Of a DNA stretch of 64,000 nucleotides, positions 51,322 through 59,881 are shown one piece after another (position 1 is the first letter of the stretch; every line of letters starts with the position of its first letter). The position numbers were made by a program, and so were the translations under genes. Under the pieces are notes generated by a model that saw only the letters and a list, made by a program, of their open reading frames with translations, was not told where the DNA came from and searched no databases. Source of the stretch: JANOSH01 sp031415695 (lineage in GTDB: Bacteria; Actinomycetota; Acidimicrobiia; Acidimicrobiales; Ilumatobacteraceae); the NCBI GenBank assembly GCA_031415695.1, contig JANOSH010000051.1:124001-188000 (forward strand), given 5' to 3'.

Positions 51322-51806
51322 CTACTTGTTCCGCCGGGGCTTGCGCGGTCGAGAAGTTGATCGAGGGTGTTCCACGCCAGCGTTGCGCATTTGATTCGCA
51401 CCGGAAACTTGACAACCCCGCTCAACGCCTCAAGGTCGCCGAGTTTGATAGGCGGGCTGGTCACAGTTTCGGTGTCGGACTCAACGCCATCGAGATCGTG
51501 TCCGTGACCATTCATCATGCCCTTGAATGTGGCGAGCACAGCGCGTGCTTCGCCAATGGTCTTGCCCTTTACGATTGACGACATCATCGAGGCCGAACTC
51601 TGGCTGATGGAACAGCCCTGCCCCGAGACCTTGATGTCGGTAATCCGGCCTTCGTTGACGATCAGAAAGACACGGAGCTCGTCGCCGCAGAGCGGATTCA
51701 CACCCTCGGCTACGTCGGCCGGGGGCGTAGGTAACTCGCCGCGATTGCGGGGGCTGCGGTAGTGATCGAGGATGATCTCACGGTAGAGGTCGTCAAGGCC
51801 GGGCAT
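51318..51806 (-). CDS. sufU: SufU sulfur-acceptor protein
   Basis: This 162-residue IscU-fold protein accepts sulfane sulfur from SufS. Zinc ligands are visible in NPLCGDELRV, GQGCSISQSSASMM and IKCATLAWNTLDQLL, as in Bacillus SufU, and an insertion (about residues 95-110) matches the SufU rather than IscU subgroup. It is 8 nt downstream of sufS. Confidence 0.95.
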   Translation of the reverse strand: MPGLDDLYREIILDHYRSPRNRGELPTPPADVAEGVNPLCGDELRVFLIVNEGRITDIKVSGQGCSISQSSASMMSSIVKGKTIGEARAVLATFKGMMNGHGHDLDGVESDTETVTSPPIKLGDLEALSGVVKFPVRIKCATLAWNTLDQLLDRASPGGTSS

Positions 51807-51814
51807 CAGATCTC

Positions 51815-53047
51815 CTAGAAAGCGAACAGGTCTGATGCCAACGCGAGGGCATCGACAAGCGCATCAACGTCGTTGTGGTCGTTATAGAGGTAGAGGCTCG
51901 CCCTCGCCGTTGCGCCGACGCCGAGCTCTCGCATGAGCGGCTTGGCACAGTGGTGTCCGGCTCGGACGTACACATTGGATTGGTCGAGCACCTGGCTGAC
52001 ATCGTGAGGGTGAATGTTCCCTAACGCGAAGCTGATGGTGCCACCACGCAGTTCGATGTTACGACTTCCATGAATTGTAATGCCGTCGCCGTAGCGGTCG
52101 GTGAGCTGCCCGAGCGCGTACGCTGTGAGTTCGCGCTCGTGGTCGCGTATAGCGGTCATGCCAATCGACTCAAGATAATCGACCGCAGCGCCGAGCCCCA
52201 CGACCTCGACAATTGGTGGCGTGCCAGCTTCAAACTTGGCCGGCAACGGTGCACACGTGAAGCCATCGATGCGAACGTCGACAATCATGTTTCCGCCGCC
52301 GAGGAACGGCGGCATCGCTTCGAGCAGTTCGGTTCGGCCCCACACAATGCCGACGCCGGTTGGGCCACACATCTTGTGGGAGCTGAAGACCATGAGGTCG
52401 GCACCGAGCGCCTGAACATCGGTGGGGTTGTGCGGAACGTACTGGCATGCATCGACAATCGCAACTGCTCCTGCGGCGTGGGCTCGATCGCACAGATGCC
52501 GCACCGGATTGATGGTTCCGAGCACGTTGGACATAGCGGTGAACGAAAACGCCTTGGCCCCGTCGAGAAGATTGTCGAGGTTACTGAGGTCGAGCAGGCC
52601 ATCGGCGGTGATCGGAACCCAGCGCAACGTGATGCCGATCTCGGCCGCCAACATGTGCCATGGCACGATGTTGGCATGGTGTTCCATATGGGTGAGCAGC
52701 ACGATGTCGCCGCGTTGCAGGTTAGACCTGCCCCACGACTGGGCGATGAGGTTAAGGCTCTCGGTCGCATTCTTCGTGAAGATGATCTCGTGCGAGTGCG
52801 CAGCATTGATGAAACGAGCGACTTTGTCTCGGGCGTTCTCGTAGATGTCGGTGGCGTGCGCAGCCAGGTGATACGCGCTGCGGTTGATTGGCGCATAGTC
52901 GTCGCTCATGAACCGAACCATGGCGTCGATGACCTGCTGAGGCTTCTGGCTCGAGTTCGCCGAATCGAGGTAGACGATTGGTTTGCCATCGACGAGATGA
53001 CTGAGGAGTGGAAAATCCCTTCGAATTGCGGCAACGTCGAGTGTCAC
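51815..53047 (-). CDS. sufS: Cysteine desulfurase SufS
   Basis: This 410-residue PLP enzyme mobilises sulfur from cysteine. IVYLDSANSSQKP opens the fold, SSHKMCGPTGVG holds the PLP lysine, and RAGHHCAKPL holds the catalytic Cys on a group II loop. The GTG at 53047 lies 4 nt after the sufC2 stop. AGGTGA overlapping that stop serves as ribosome binding site. It forms an operon with sufC2 and sufU. Confidence 0.96.
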   Translation of the reverse strand: MTLDVAAIRRDFPLLSHLVDGKPIVYLDSANSSQKPQQVIDAMVRFMSDDYAPINRSAYHLAAHATDIYENARDKVARFINAAHSHEIIFTKNATESLNLIAQSWGRSNLQRGDIVLLTHMEHHANIVPWHMLAAEIGITLRWVPITADGLLDLSNLDNLLDGAKAFSFTAMSNVLGTINPVRHLCDRAHAAGAVAIVDACQYVPHNPTDVQALGADLMVFSSHKMCGPTGVGIVWGRTELLEAMPPFLGGGNMIVDVRIDGFTCAPLPAKFEAGTPPIVEVVGLGAAVDYLESIGMTAIRDHERELTAYALGQLTDRYGDGITIHGSRNIELRGGTISFALGNIHPHDVSQVLDQSNVYVRAGHHCAKPLMRELGVGATARASLYLYNDHNDVDALVDALALASDLFAF

Positions 53048-53051
53048 TTCG

Positions 53052-53825
53052 TCACCTGAAGCTCTCGTATCCGTCGCGCTCGACAGTCTCGGCCAATTCC
53101 ATGCCCCCGGAAGCAACGATGGTGCCGTCGAGCAGGATGTGAACATGATCGGGTCGCAGCTCGTCGAGCAGGCGTTGGTAGTGGGTAATGAGGACGATGC
53201 CGAGTTCTGTACGGTCCTTTTTCACCTCTCGGATACCCGACGCAACGATTCGAAGTGCATCGATGTCGAGCCCGGAATCGGTCTCGTCAAGAATCGCGAG
53301 CTCCGGTTCGAGCACCGCCATCTGGAGGATTTCGTTGCGCTTCTTCTCGCCTCCGCTGAAGCCCTCGTTGAGGTAGCGGTCGGCGAAGGAACGGTCCATA
53401 CCCAACCGTTCCATCCACTCCATGATCGACAGCCGTAGTTCGAGTACCGAGAGGTCGAGACCCTTTCGGGCCGACAATGACTGGCGTAGGAACTGTATAA
53501 CGGAAACCCCGGCGATCTCCTGGGGATACTGGAATCCGAGGAACATGCCCTGTTTCGCACGCACATCGGTCGGCCAGACCGTGATGTCGTCACCCTTGTA
53601 GAAAATGCTACCGCCCGTGACTTCGTACTCGGGGCTGGCGAGCAGCGTTGACGCCAGCGTCGACTTGCCCGACCCGTTCGGTCCCATTACGGCGTGGGTT
53701 TCGCCCACACCGACCGACAGCGTGATGCCGCGCAGGATGTCAGGAGCATTGCCCTCGTCGGTGACGGGGCGGGCCCGAAGTTGATCGATTCGAAAGAGGG
53801 GAACAGCGTTACTCACAACCAGCAT
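53052..53825 (-). CDS. sufC2: SufC ATPase, copy 2 (with SufSU genes)
   Basis: This ~257-residue ABC ATPase has Walker A GPNGSGKST, signature FSGGEKKRN, Walker B AILDETDSGLD and H-loop LITHYQRLL. It is therefore a full SufC, clearly divergent from the copy at 48035-48826. It starts the sufC2-sufS-sufU operon. Start is uncertain: ATG 53825 is used, and GTG 53816 is in frame. No second SufB or SufD was found in the window. Confidence 0.93.
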   Translation of the reverse strand: MLVVSNAVPLFRIDQLRARPVTDEGNAPDILRGITLSVGVGETHAVMGPNGSGKSTLASTLLASPEYEVTGGSIFYKGDDITVWPTDVRAKQGMFLGFQYPQEIAGVSVIQFLRQSLSARKGLDLSVLELRLSIMEWMERLGMDRSFADRYLNEGFSGGEKKRNEILQMAVLEPELAILDETDSGLDIDALRIVASGIREVKKDRTELGIVLITHYQRLLDELRPDHVHILLDGTIVASGGMELAETVERDGYESFR

Positions 53826-53835
53826 TCTATTACCA

Positions 53836-53854
53836 CTATCCCCATAGTGGAAAT
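53836..53854 (+). promoter_or_regulatory. Candidate suf operator upstream of sufC2
   Basis: The plus strand reads CTATCCCCATAGTGGAAAT, which matches CTAYNNNNRTAGKRGAAAY shared with the sufB and sufD promoters. The wider sequence CCACTAT-CCCC-ATAGTGG (53833-53850) is a perfect 7-4-7 palindrome. It lies 11 nt upstream of the sufC2 start, where bound protein would block transcription. Confidence 0.55.
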
Positions 53855-53874
53855 ACAAAAGGGTCGAAACGGCG

Positions 53875-54258
53875 CTAGTGCAACAACATGGGCCGCCCGA
53901 GAAGGTCCTCTTTCCACGTTCGAAATCGGGCGTGCGAATGGCCCGACGGACCTGTGCCAACTCCCGATCCATCGGGAAACAGCCGGAACGTGCACTGGCG
54001 GCCAAGGTTTTCGGCGTCAGCTGCCCAGTAGCGGGCATCGCCATCGACTGCGGGCCCCGCCCTCCACAAGACCCACGGTCCTATCCTTCGCTTGTAGGTG
54101 GCTATCGGAAGGTCGGGGAGATCCGAACCCAACGCCAGCAGTTGCTCGGGTGCCTCGACCCACGCCGTTGCAACGATGTTGCGGTCTCGAGTTGGGGTCG
54201 AAGGAAGCTCAGCAGTGTGAATAGCGGTGGTGTCATCTGGGCGTTCGTCGTAGCGCAC
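53875..54258 (-). CDS. Protein of unknown function
   Basis: This 127-residue protein has a conserved-looking core GPWVLWRAGPAVDGDARYWA and FRTWKEDLLGRPMLLH at the end, without a known motif. No signal peptide is seen. Its GTG start abuts the MBL gene stop, so it belongs to the fdt-MBL gene string. It ends 49 nt before the sufC2 start. Confidence 0.65.
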   Translation of the reverse strand: MRYDERPDDTTAIHTAELPSTPTRDRNIVATAWVEAPEQLLALGSDLPDLPIATYKRRIGPWVLWRAGPAVDGDARYWAADAENLGRQCTFRLFPDGSGVGTGPSGHSHARFRTWKEDLLGRPMLLH

Positions 54259-54885
54259 TCACCAGCCCCGATCTACCCATTCGCTCAGGTGGGGGCGCTC
54301 GGCCCCGATGGTGGTGTCGAGCCCGTGGCCCGGCAACACAATGGTGTCGGCCGGGAGCGTGAAAAGTCGGGTGTCCAATGACTTAATGATGGTGTTGAAA
54401 TCGCCGCCCGGAAACTTCGTGCCACCAGGACCGCCAGGAAACAACGTGTCACCGCTGAACAGGAGCGGATAACCCTCGACTCGAAAACAGATGGATCCTT
54501 CGGTGTGGCCTGGCGTCATGATGGCATGCAGACGCAATCGGCCAACCTCGATGACTTGGGCATCTTCGAGGAACACGTCGTAGCCGACATCGGCAAGCCG
54601 GGGCGCGTCGAGGGCAGTGACTGCAACCTCGTAGCCGGCCTCACGCATGGCAGGAATTGCCTGGATATGGTCGTGGTGGCCGTGAGTCTCGAGCACCCGC
54701 TTGACCCCTAGACGCCTACACAGCGCAAGGAGCTGCTCATGCTCGTTGGCGGCATCGAGCAAGACCGCCTCGCCGGTGTGGGTACAGCGCACGACAAACA
54801 CGTTGTTCTCGTAGGGTCCAACGACAACGCGATGTACCTCGATGCCCGTTGCTGCGATGTCGGCTCTTGGCCAATGGAGGGTCAT
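54259..54885 (-). CDS. MBL-fold hydrolase (glyoxalase II-like)
   Basis: This 208-residue protein has the metal motif ETHGHHDHIQAI, then TPGHTEGS and GDTLFPGGPGG, with LPGHGLDT near the end. That matches the glyoxalase II/persulfide dioxygenase-like group. Substrate is unproven. It is coupled to the FdtA-like gene as ATGA. Confidence 0.9.
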   Translation of the reverse strand: MTLHWPRADIAATGIEVHRVVVGPYENNVFVVRCTHTGEAVLLDAANEHEQLLALCRRLGVKRVLETHGHHDHIQAIPAMREAGYEVAVTALDAPRLADVGYDVFLEDAQVIEVGRLRLHAIMTPGHTEGSICFRVEGYPLLFSGDTLFPGGPGGTKFPGGDFNTIIKSLDTRLFTLPADTIVLPGHGLDTTIGAERPHLSEWVDRGW

Positions 54886-55385
54886 GGGTTTCCTGCTTTC
54901 TGCAGCCGTAAGTACTCGTCGTAATCGTCAACATACTCGGCTCGGTCGTAATGCTCGGAGGCCAACACAACAAGGACTGCCCCGGTAGAGAATTGGTGCT
55001 GAATCCCCCACACCATGGGGGGAATGTGTAGGGCGAGGGTTGGGTGATTGAGGACTACCTCGGCTCGGTTCTGGCCATCGTCGACGGTCACGTTCACCGA
55101 ACCGCCGTTGACGATGAGGAGTTGATGGCATCGCTGGTGGGCGTGGTCACCTCGAAGCTCACCGGCCGGAACGCCATACACCTGGAACATGCGCACCGCG
55201 ATGAACGGAAAGTGAACCGGTGCGGCGGCAACGGTCAACGAGCCGCGCTCGTCGGGAAAGTACGGGAATCGGTGCAGCGTTGATCGGCCGACCCCAACCG
55301 CAACAAGACCGGGTTCGTCGGTTGGATGGACTCGGCCGCCGCCGAGGGCGCGATGTTCCATCGAACCCTGGGGAAGCGGTGTCAC
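54882..55385 (-). CDS. FdtA/WxcM-like sugar 3,4-ketoisomerase
   Basis: This 167-residue cupin has the FdtA/QdtA/WxcM signature: ERGSLTVAAAPVHFPFIAVR, then RGDHAHQRCHQLLIVNGG and LHIPPMVWGIQHQFS. Family members convert dTDP-4-keto-6-deoxyglucose to the 3-keto sugar before amination. The next gene upstream is the expected aminotransferase, so the pair likely makes a dTDP-3-amino-3,6-dideoxyhexose. It overlaps that gene as GTGA. Confidence 0.88.
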   Translation of the reverse strand: MTPLPQGSMEHRALGGGRVHPTDEPGLVAVGVGRSTLHRFPYFPDERGSLTVAAAPVHFPFIAVRMFQVYGVPAGELRGDHAHQRCHQLLIVNGGSVNVTVDDGQNRAEVVLNHPTLALHIPPMVWGIQHQFSTGAVLVVLASEHYDRAEYVDDYDEYLRLQKAGNP

Positions 55386-56470
55386 GACCAGCCTGCTAGG
55401 AACGTTGCTACCCGATCGATTTCGTCGGGCGTCATGTGGGCGTGGCAGGGAAGCGAGACGACTTCGGCGCAGGCCAGCTCGGTCACGGGCAACGACACGG
55501 TTGGACCGCGTGCGCTCGCCTGGTGGTGGTCGGGAATGGGGAAATGGATGGCGGTGCCGATGCCGGCTTCGTGCGCTGCTTTGCGGAAACGGTCTCGCTC
55601 AGGAGTGCGGGTAACGGCAAGATGCCCGACGTACGAGTCGTTGTTCTCGCCAGCCCACCATAGATTCGGTGCAGCTGTGCGGTACACCTCTGCGACTGCT
55701 CGCCGCTTGGCGTTCCACCGATGGACGTGGGGCAGTTTCACGCGGAGGACCGCGGCTTGCACCTCGTCGAGACGTGAGTTTCGACCCGCCACCGACGCGA
55801 CGTGGTACCGATCGTCCCAGCCGTACTGGCGAAGCTGGCGAAGCCTCGTCGTTAGCTCGGGGTTGTTGGTGGTGATTGCACCCCCATCGCCGAGCGCACC
55901 GAGGTTCTTCGTCGGATAAAAGCTGTACGTTGCCATGTGGCCGTAACTGCCCACGGCGTGACCGTCTCGCGAGGCCCCGTGGGCTTGCGCGCAGTCTTCG
56001 ATGAGAGCAACGCCAGCGTCGCTGGCGATGGCGCTGATCGAAGCCATGTCCGCCATGTGACCATAGAGATGTGTGACCACGATTGCTCTGGTTCGCTTCG
56101 TGATCGCCGCCGCCAGAGCTCCCAGATCCATCAGTAGGGTGGTCGGTACAACGTCAACAAACACCGGGGTAGCACCGACGCAATGGGTGGCTGTCGATGT
56201 GTAGCCGCCTGCATTGGCTACGGTGATGACTTCACTCGTCGGCCCTACATCGAGCGCGAGCAAAACTAGTTCGAGCGCGTCGGTTCCGTTGGCAACGCCA
56301 ACTGTGTGAGCTGCCTGTGCGAACCCCGAGAAGCTCTTTTCGAAAGCGTCGTGTTGCGGACCAAGGACATACTGGCCCGAGCGGAGCGCGTCGACCACGA
56401 CCCGCTCTAGCTGGTCAGCGAGTTCTTGATACTCGCGACGAGGATCAGTTACTGGTACGGGCTGACTCAC
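55382..56470 (-). CDS. DegT/DnrJ/EryC1/StrS family sugar aminotransferase
   Basis: This 362-residue PLP enzyme aminates nucleotide-linked keto sugars. Motifs are GVANGTDALELVLLAL, IEDCAQAHGA and the PLP lysine in SFYPTKNLGALGDGGAI. GTG 56470 is chosen because similarity starts at PVTDPRREYQEL. It sits directly upstream of the FdtA-like isomerase, which suggests an FdtB-like role on a 3-keto sugar. Confidence 0.93.
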   Translation of the reverse strand: MSQPVPVTDPRREYQELADQLERVVVDALRSGQYVLGPQHDAFEKSFSGFAQAAHTVGVANGTDALELVLLALDVGPTSEVITVANAGGYTSTATHCVGATPVFVDVVPTTLLMDLGALAAAITKRTRAIVVTHLYGHMADMASISAIASDAGVALIEDCAQAHGASRDGHAVGSYGHMATYSFYPTKNLGALGDGGAITTNNPELTTRLRQLRQYGWDDRYHVASVAGRNSRLDEVQAAVLRVKLPHVHRWNAKRRAVAEVYRTAAPNLWWAGENNDSYVGHLAVTRTPERDRFRKAAHEAGIGTAIHFPIPDHHQASARGPTVSLPVTELACAEVVSLPCHAHMTPDEIDRVATFLAGWS

Positions 56471-56517
56471 GACCCAATGACAGTAGCCGCTTTGGTGCAA
56501 ACTGTCTGCGCTTCTGG

Positions 56518-56919
56518 TCAGCTGCTCATGACTAAGAGTCCCAAGGCCTCCGCTACCGGCATTTGAGCCGCATCGAACGTGAGGTATGTCGTTGGCCGGG
56601 GCAGCCGGTCGGCCGCACCGAGGTGAATAGCATCGGCGATTCTGATCGGATGTAGTCGTGCCAACTCGGCAGCTCGTTCCAAACAGGCATGATCGACCGG
56701 TACGACGGTCATCCGCCCCCAGTCGTCACGAATGGAGCGCCGCAATTCGTCGGCGGTCACTGGGTCGATCGTTACGCGATCGACAATCGCTAGAGCCTCG
56801 GCCAGAGCGAGCGCGCTCACGCACCAATCGTGATCGTTCGCCATCAGTTGCTCGACGAGGTCTCGGCCAGGGTGATCGAGGTACCTCACGATGAAGGCTG
56901 TCGTGTCAAGAGCGAGCAC
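56518..56919 (-). CDS. vapC: VapC-like PIN-domain toxin
   Basis: This 133-residue PIN-domain protein has conserved acidic residues in ALDTTAFI (Asp5), LALAEALAI and RIADAIHLGAA, which coordinate Mg for RNA cleavage. Together with the Phd/VapB-like gene one nucleotide upstream it forms a type II toxin-antitoxin module. The start is GTG 56919. Confidence 0.88.
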   Translation of the reverse strand: MLALDTTAFIVRYLDHPGRDLVEQLMANDHDWCVSALALAEALAIVDRVTIDPVTADELRRSIRDDWGRMTVVPVDHACLERAAELARLHPIRIADAIHLGAADRLPRPTTYLTFDAAQMPVAEALGLLVMSS

Positions 56920-56920
56920 G

Positions 56921-57217
56921 CTAGCGACCTCGTAAGTCGCTCATGATGCGGTCGAGTCGCACACCAGCCCAGAGCGGTATGCGTCGGCTGCTTGGTGGTC
57001 GGTCGGCTCGGATGGGCAATTGCACGAGCCCCCGTGCTGCTAGATCGACCAGCGTTGGCTCGGGGCCGAGGGTTTCGACGGGGCCAAGCTGGGCTACTGG
57101 TTGTCCGTTGATCGTTACCAGGATGCGCTCGCCGTTGCCAGCGCGGCGGACGGCGGCCGCAAGGTCGACGCGTAGTTCTCGTACCCCCACTTGATCCACC
57201 TTGGTAAGTGTACACAT
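56921..57217 (-). CDS. vapB: Phd/VapB-like antitoxin
   Basis: This 98-residue protein has the Phd/YefM-type opening VGVRELRVDLAAAVRRAGNG and RILVTINGQPVAQLGP. It should bind and inhibit the PIN toxin and repress the operon. ATG 57217 is used. GTG 57190 with AGGTGG upstream is a good alternative that would drop nine residues. Confidence 0.85.
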   Translation of the reverse strand: MCTLTKVDQVGVRELRVDLAAAVRRAGNGERILVTINGQPVAQLGPVETLGPEPTLVDLAARGLVQLPIRADRPPSSRRIPLWAGVRLDRIMSDLRGR

Positions 57218-57227
57218 GCGTACACAT
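57208..57227. promoter_or_regulatory. Candidate vapBC autoregulatory site
   Basis: GTGTACAC (57208-57215) is palindromic, and GTACACAT repeats the core five bases further. On the gene strand TACACT could serve as a -10 element, so binding here would shut off vapBC. This is the position where VapB-type antitoxins normally act. Confidence 0.4.
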
Positions 57228-57269
57228 CTCGACTGGTACCGGGCGTGAACGGGCTGGCAGAATCGTCGT

Positions 57270-58385
57270 ATGAACTTTGCCTTTTCCGAAGAACAAGAAG
57301 AACTCCGTAAGACCGTCCGCGCCTTCCTCGAAGCCAAGTCGTCCGAGGCCAGCGTTCGTGAACTCATGGAAACCACCGAGGGTTACGACGCCGCCGTGTG
57401 GCAACAAATGGGCGCCGAACTTGGCCTGCAAGGTCTCGCCATTCCAGAGCAGTACGGCGGTTCCGGGTTCAGCTGGGTAGAACTTGGCATCGTGCTCGAA
57501 GAGATGGGCCGGTCGCTCTTGTGCGCCCCGTTCTTCTCCAGTGTCGTTCTCGCCGCCAACGCATTATTGCTGTCGGGCGACGAGAAGGATAAGAGCGAGT
57601 ATCTGCCGGGCATTGCGTCGGGTGAGACCACGGCCACCATTGCGTTCACCGAAGCGAACGGCAAGTGGGACGCTAGCGGCATCACGCTCACGGCCGATGG
57701 CAGCCATGGCAACTGGAAGCTCAATGGCGAAAAGATGTTCGTGCTCGACGGTCACACCGCTGATCTCATCATCGTTGCTGGGCTGTCCAGCCAGGGCGTG
57801 TGCCTTTTCATCGTCGACGGTAACGCCGAAGGCCTTACTCGCACGGCACTGTCCACCATGGACCAAACCCGTAAACAGGCCAAGCTGGCCTTCGCCGACG
57901 TGTCGGCCAAGCTCCTCGGCGAGCAGGGCAAGGGCTGGGATGTCATGAACCAGGTGCTTGACCTTGCTGCCGTGGGTCTTGCCGCCGAGCAGGTCGGCGG
58001 AGCGCAGAAGGTTCTGGAAATGGCTGTTGAGTACGCCAAGGTACGCGTGCAGTTCGGTCGGCCCATTGGTTCGTTCCAAGCCATCAAGCACAAGTGCGCC
58101 GACATGCTGCTCGAGGTCGAGTCGGCCAAATCCGCTGCGTATTACGCTATGTGGTGCGCGTCGGAAATGAACGATGAGCTGCCATCGGTTGCCTCGCTTG
58201 CCAAGGCCTACTGCTCGGAAGCGTACTTCCATGCAACCGCCGAGAACATCCAGATCCATGGTGGTATCGGCTTTACCTGGGAGCATCCGGCCCACCTGTA
58301 CTTCAAGCGGGCTAAGAGTTCCGAGTTGTTGTTCGGTGACCCCACGTACCACCGTGAGCTGCTCGCTCAGCGCATCGGTATCTAA
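57270..58385 (+). CDS. Acyl-CoA dehydrogenase
   Basis: This 371-residue FAD enzyme has the N-terminal all-alpha domain (FSEEQEELRKTVRAFLE), the FAD-binding middle domain, and the C-terminal helix bundle with QFGRPIGSFQAIKHKCADML and IHGGIGFTWEHPAHLYFKRA. Members of this smaller FadE-type group often form heteromers in sterol or branched acyl-CoA degradation. No obvious partner lies next to it. Confidence 0.93.
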   Translation: MNFAFSEEQEELRKTVRAFLEAKSSEASVRELMETTEGYDAAVWQQMGAELGLQGLAIPEQYGGSGFSWVELGIVLEEMGRSLLCAPFFSSVVLAANALLLSGDEKDKSEYLPGIASGETTATIAFTEANGKWDASGITLTADGSHGNWKLNGEKMFVLDGHTADLIIVAGLSSQGVCLFIVDGNAEGLTRTALSTMDQTRKQAKLAFADVSAKLLGEQGKGWDVMNQVLDLAAVGLAAEQVGGAQKVLEMAVEYAKVRVQFGRPIGSFQAIKHKCADMLLEVESAKSAAYYAMWCASEMNDELPSVASLAKAYCSEAYFHATAENIQIHGGIGFTWEHPAHLYFKRAKSSELLFGDPTYHRELLAQRIGI

Positions 58386-58405
58386 CCCGAGGGCGTGCTG
58401 CCCCC

Positions 58406-58849
58406 ATGGTGCCTGTTGTTCTTGTCGTACTCGCGGCCCTGATCGTCTTTGCCATTGCAGCGGGCGTTATAGGCCGCGAGTCTCGGCGCCTCGACGCTGT
58501 AGCCCCGCGAGTTATCTACGTCTTGGACGACGCCATAGCGTTCGTGTGTGACCATGTCTCATCCAAGGCTCAGGCACGCCTTACGCCCGGCGATGTGGGC
58601 GACCTCCTCCGGTCCCACATGGCCAGGCTGTATGGCAAGGGCCTGCAGCCGCTCGACGTGACCGACAGACCTCAAGACCTAGATGTCTTGATCCTTGATG
58701 AGATCGATGAAACAGCGTTCGTCATAGGCCAGGCCACCGACAGCCACCTCGATGTGATTGACCAAGACGTAGCCGAAGTCGTTGCCGCTCATCTTGGCTA
58801 TCTCGACCGCATTGGTGCGGTAGGGCCCCGCAGTACGCAGTTTGACTAG
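58406..58849 (+). CDS. Membrane-anchored protein of unknown function
   Basis: This 147-residue protein has one N-terminal membrane helix (VVLVVLAALIVFAIAAGVI) followed by an acidic cytoplasmic-type domain with LDDAIAFVCDHVSS and DLDVLILDEIDETAF. No family is recognised. It starts 20 nt after the acyl-CoA dehydrogenase stop and ends 4 nt before the converging galE stop. Confidence 0.7.
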   Translation: MVPVVLVVLAALIVFAIAAGVIGRESRRLDAVAPRVIYVLDDAIAFVCDHVSSKAQARLTPGDVGDLLRSHMARLYGKGLQPLDVTDRPQDLDVLILDEIDETAFVIGQATDSHLDVIDQDVAEVVAAHLGYLDRIGAVGPRSTQFD

Positions 58850-58853
58850 GCCG

Positions 58854-59846
58854 CTACGGCTCGGTGTCGTAACCGTTTGGTCGTGATGCATGCCAGCGGT
58901 ACGCACTTTCGATGATTTCGTCGAGGCCATACGCCGGCTCCCAACCGAGCACCTCACGAGCCCGCCGGTTGTCGGCGTACACGTGCGCTGGGTCACCCGG
59001 TCGTCGCGGTGCCATCTCGTGGGGTACCTCGCGTCCAGCCACCTCGGCGGTAGCTTTCAAAACCTCGAGCACCGATGACCCAACGCCGGTCCCTAGGTTG
59101 ACAACGGTGGTGTTCCCGCCGCGCTCGAGGTACTCAAGTGCTTGTAAATGTGCCATCGCCAGGTCGACGACGTGGATGTAATCGCGAACACCTGTGCCAT
59201 CGGCCGTTGGGTAGTCGTTGCCGAAGATGCGAACCTTTGGCCCGCGTTCGAGGACCGCCTTCATAACGATCGGCACCAGGTTGAGGGTGACTGTCCAGTC
59301 CTCGCCGATATGGCCGTCGAGCGATGCCCCCGCAGCATTGAAGTAGCGAAGCGACACGGACCGCACGTCGTGGCACTGGTCGTACCAGCCGAGAATCCGC
59401 TCGACCATGAGCTTGGACTCACCGTAGGGATTCTCGGGGCTAGTCGGCGCTGACTCGGAAACCGGGCTCGCGGTGGGTGTGCCATACACCGCAGCAGTCG
59501 ATGAAAAGACGACACGTTCGACACCGGACTGCTGCACGGCATCGAACAAAAGGTTGCCGTTGGCCACGTTGTTCTTGAAATATTTAGCAGGCGCATGCAT
59601 CGATTCGCCCGCGGCCTTGTATGCCGCAAAGTGGATAACCGCATCAATGCTGAAACGACGGCACGTCTCGCGAACCAGGTCCTGATCCTCGATGGCACCA
59701 ACAACCAGCGGAACATCGGAGGGAAGCGACGCTCGGTGCCCGAGTTCCAGCGAGTCATACACGACACAATCTCGACCCGACCCACGCAGGAGATCAACGG
59801 TGTGCGAACCAATGTATCCGGCACCACCGGTAACGAGAACAGCCAT
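58854..59846 (-). CDS. galE: UDP-glucose 4-epimerase
   Basis: This 330-residue SDR epimerase interconverts UDP-glucose and UDP-galactose. The NAD motif VTGGAGYIGSHTVDLL, catalytic Ser-Ser region VFSSTAAVYG and the YxxxK-type NPYGESKLMVE are present. RDYIHVVDLA and the C-terminal DNRRAREVLGW match GalE. It could feed galactose into the surface glycans encoded nearby. Confidence 0.95.
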   Translation of the reverse strand: MAVLVTGGAGYIGSHTVDLLRGSGRDCVVYDSLELGHRASLPSDVPLVVGAIEDQDLVRETCRRFSIDAVIHFAAYKAAGESMHAPAKYFKNNVANGNLLFDAVQQSGVERVVFSSTAAVYGTPTASPVSESAPTSPENPYGESKLMVERILGWYDQCHDVRSVSLRYFNAAGASLDGHIGEDWTVTLNLVPIVMKAVLERGPKVRIFGNDYPTADGTGVRDYIHVVDLAMAHLQALEYLERGGNTTVVNLGTGVGSSVLEVLKATAEVAGREVPHEMAPRRPGDPAHVYADNRRAREVLGWEPAYGLDEIIESAYRWHASRPNGYDTEP

Positions 59847-59881
59847 GCCAACATTCCTACCACGGCTAGTCTGGGGTCATC

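Noticed and set aside
52070..53059. Rightward open frame of 329 codons
   Set aside because: It is antisense to sufS and shows no recognisable domain.
57564..58352. Leftward open frame of 262 codons
   Set aside because: It is antisense to the acyl-CoA dehydrogenase, whose sequence is fully conserved.
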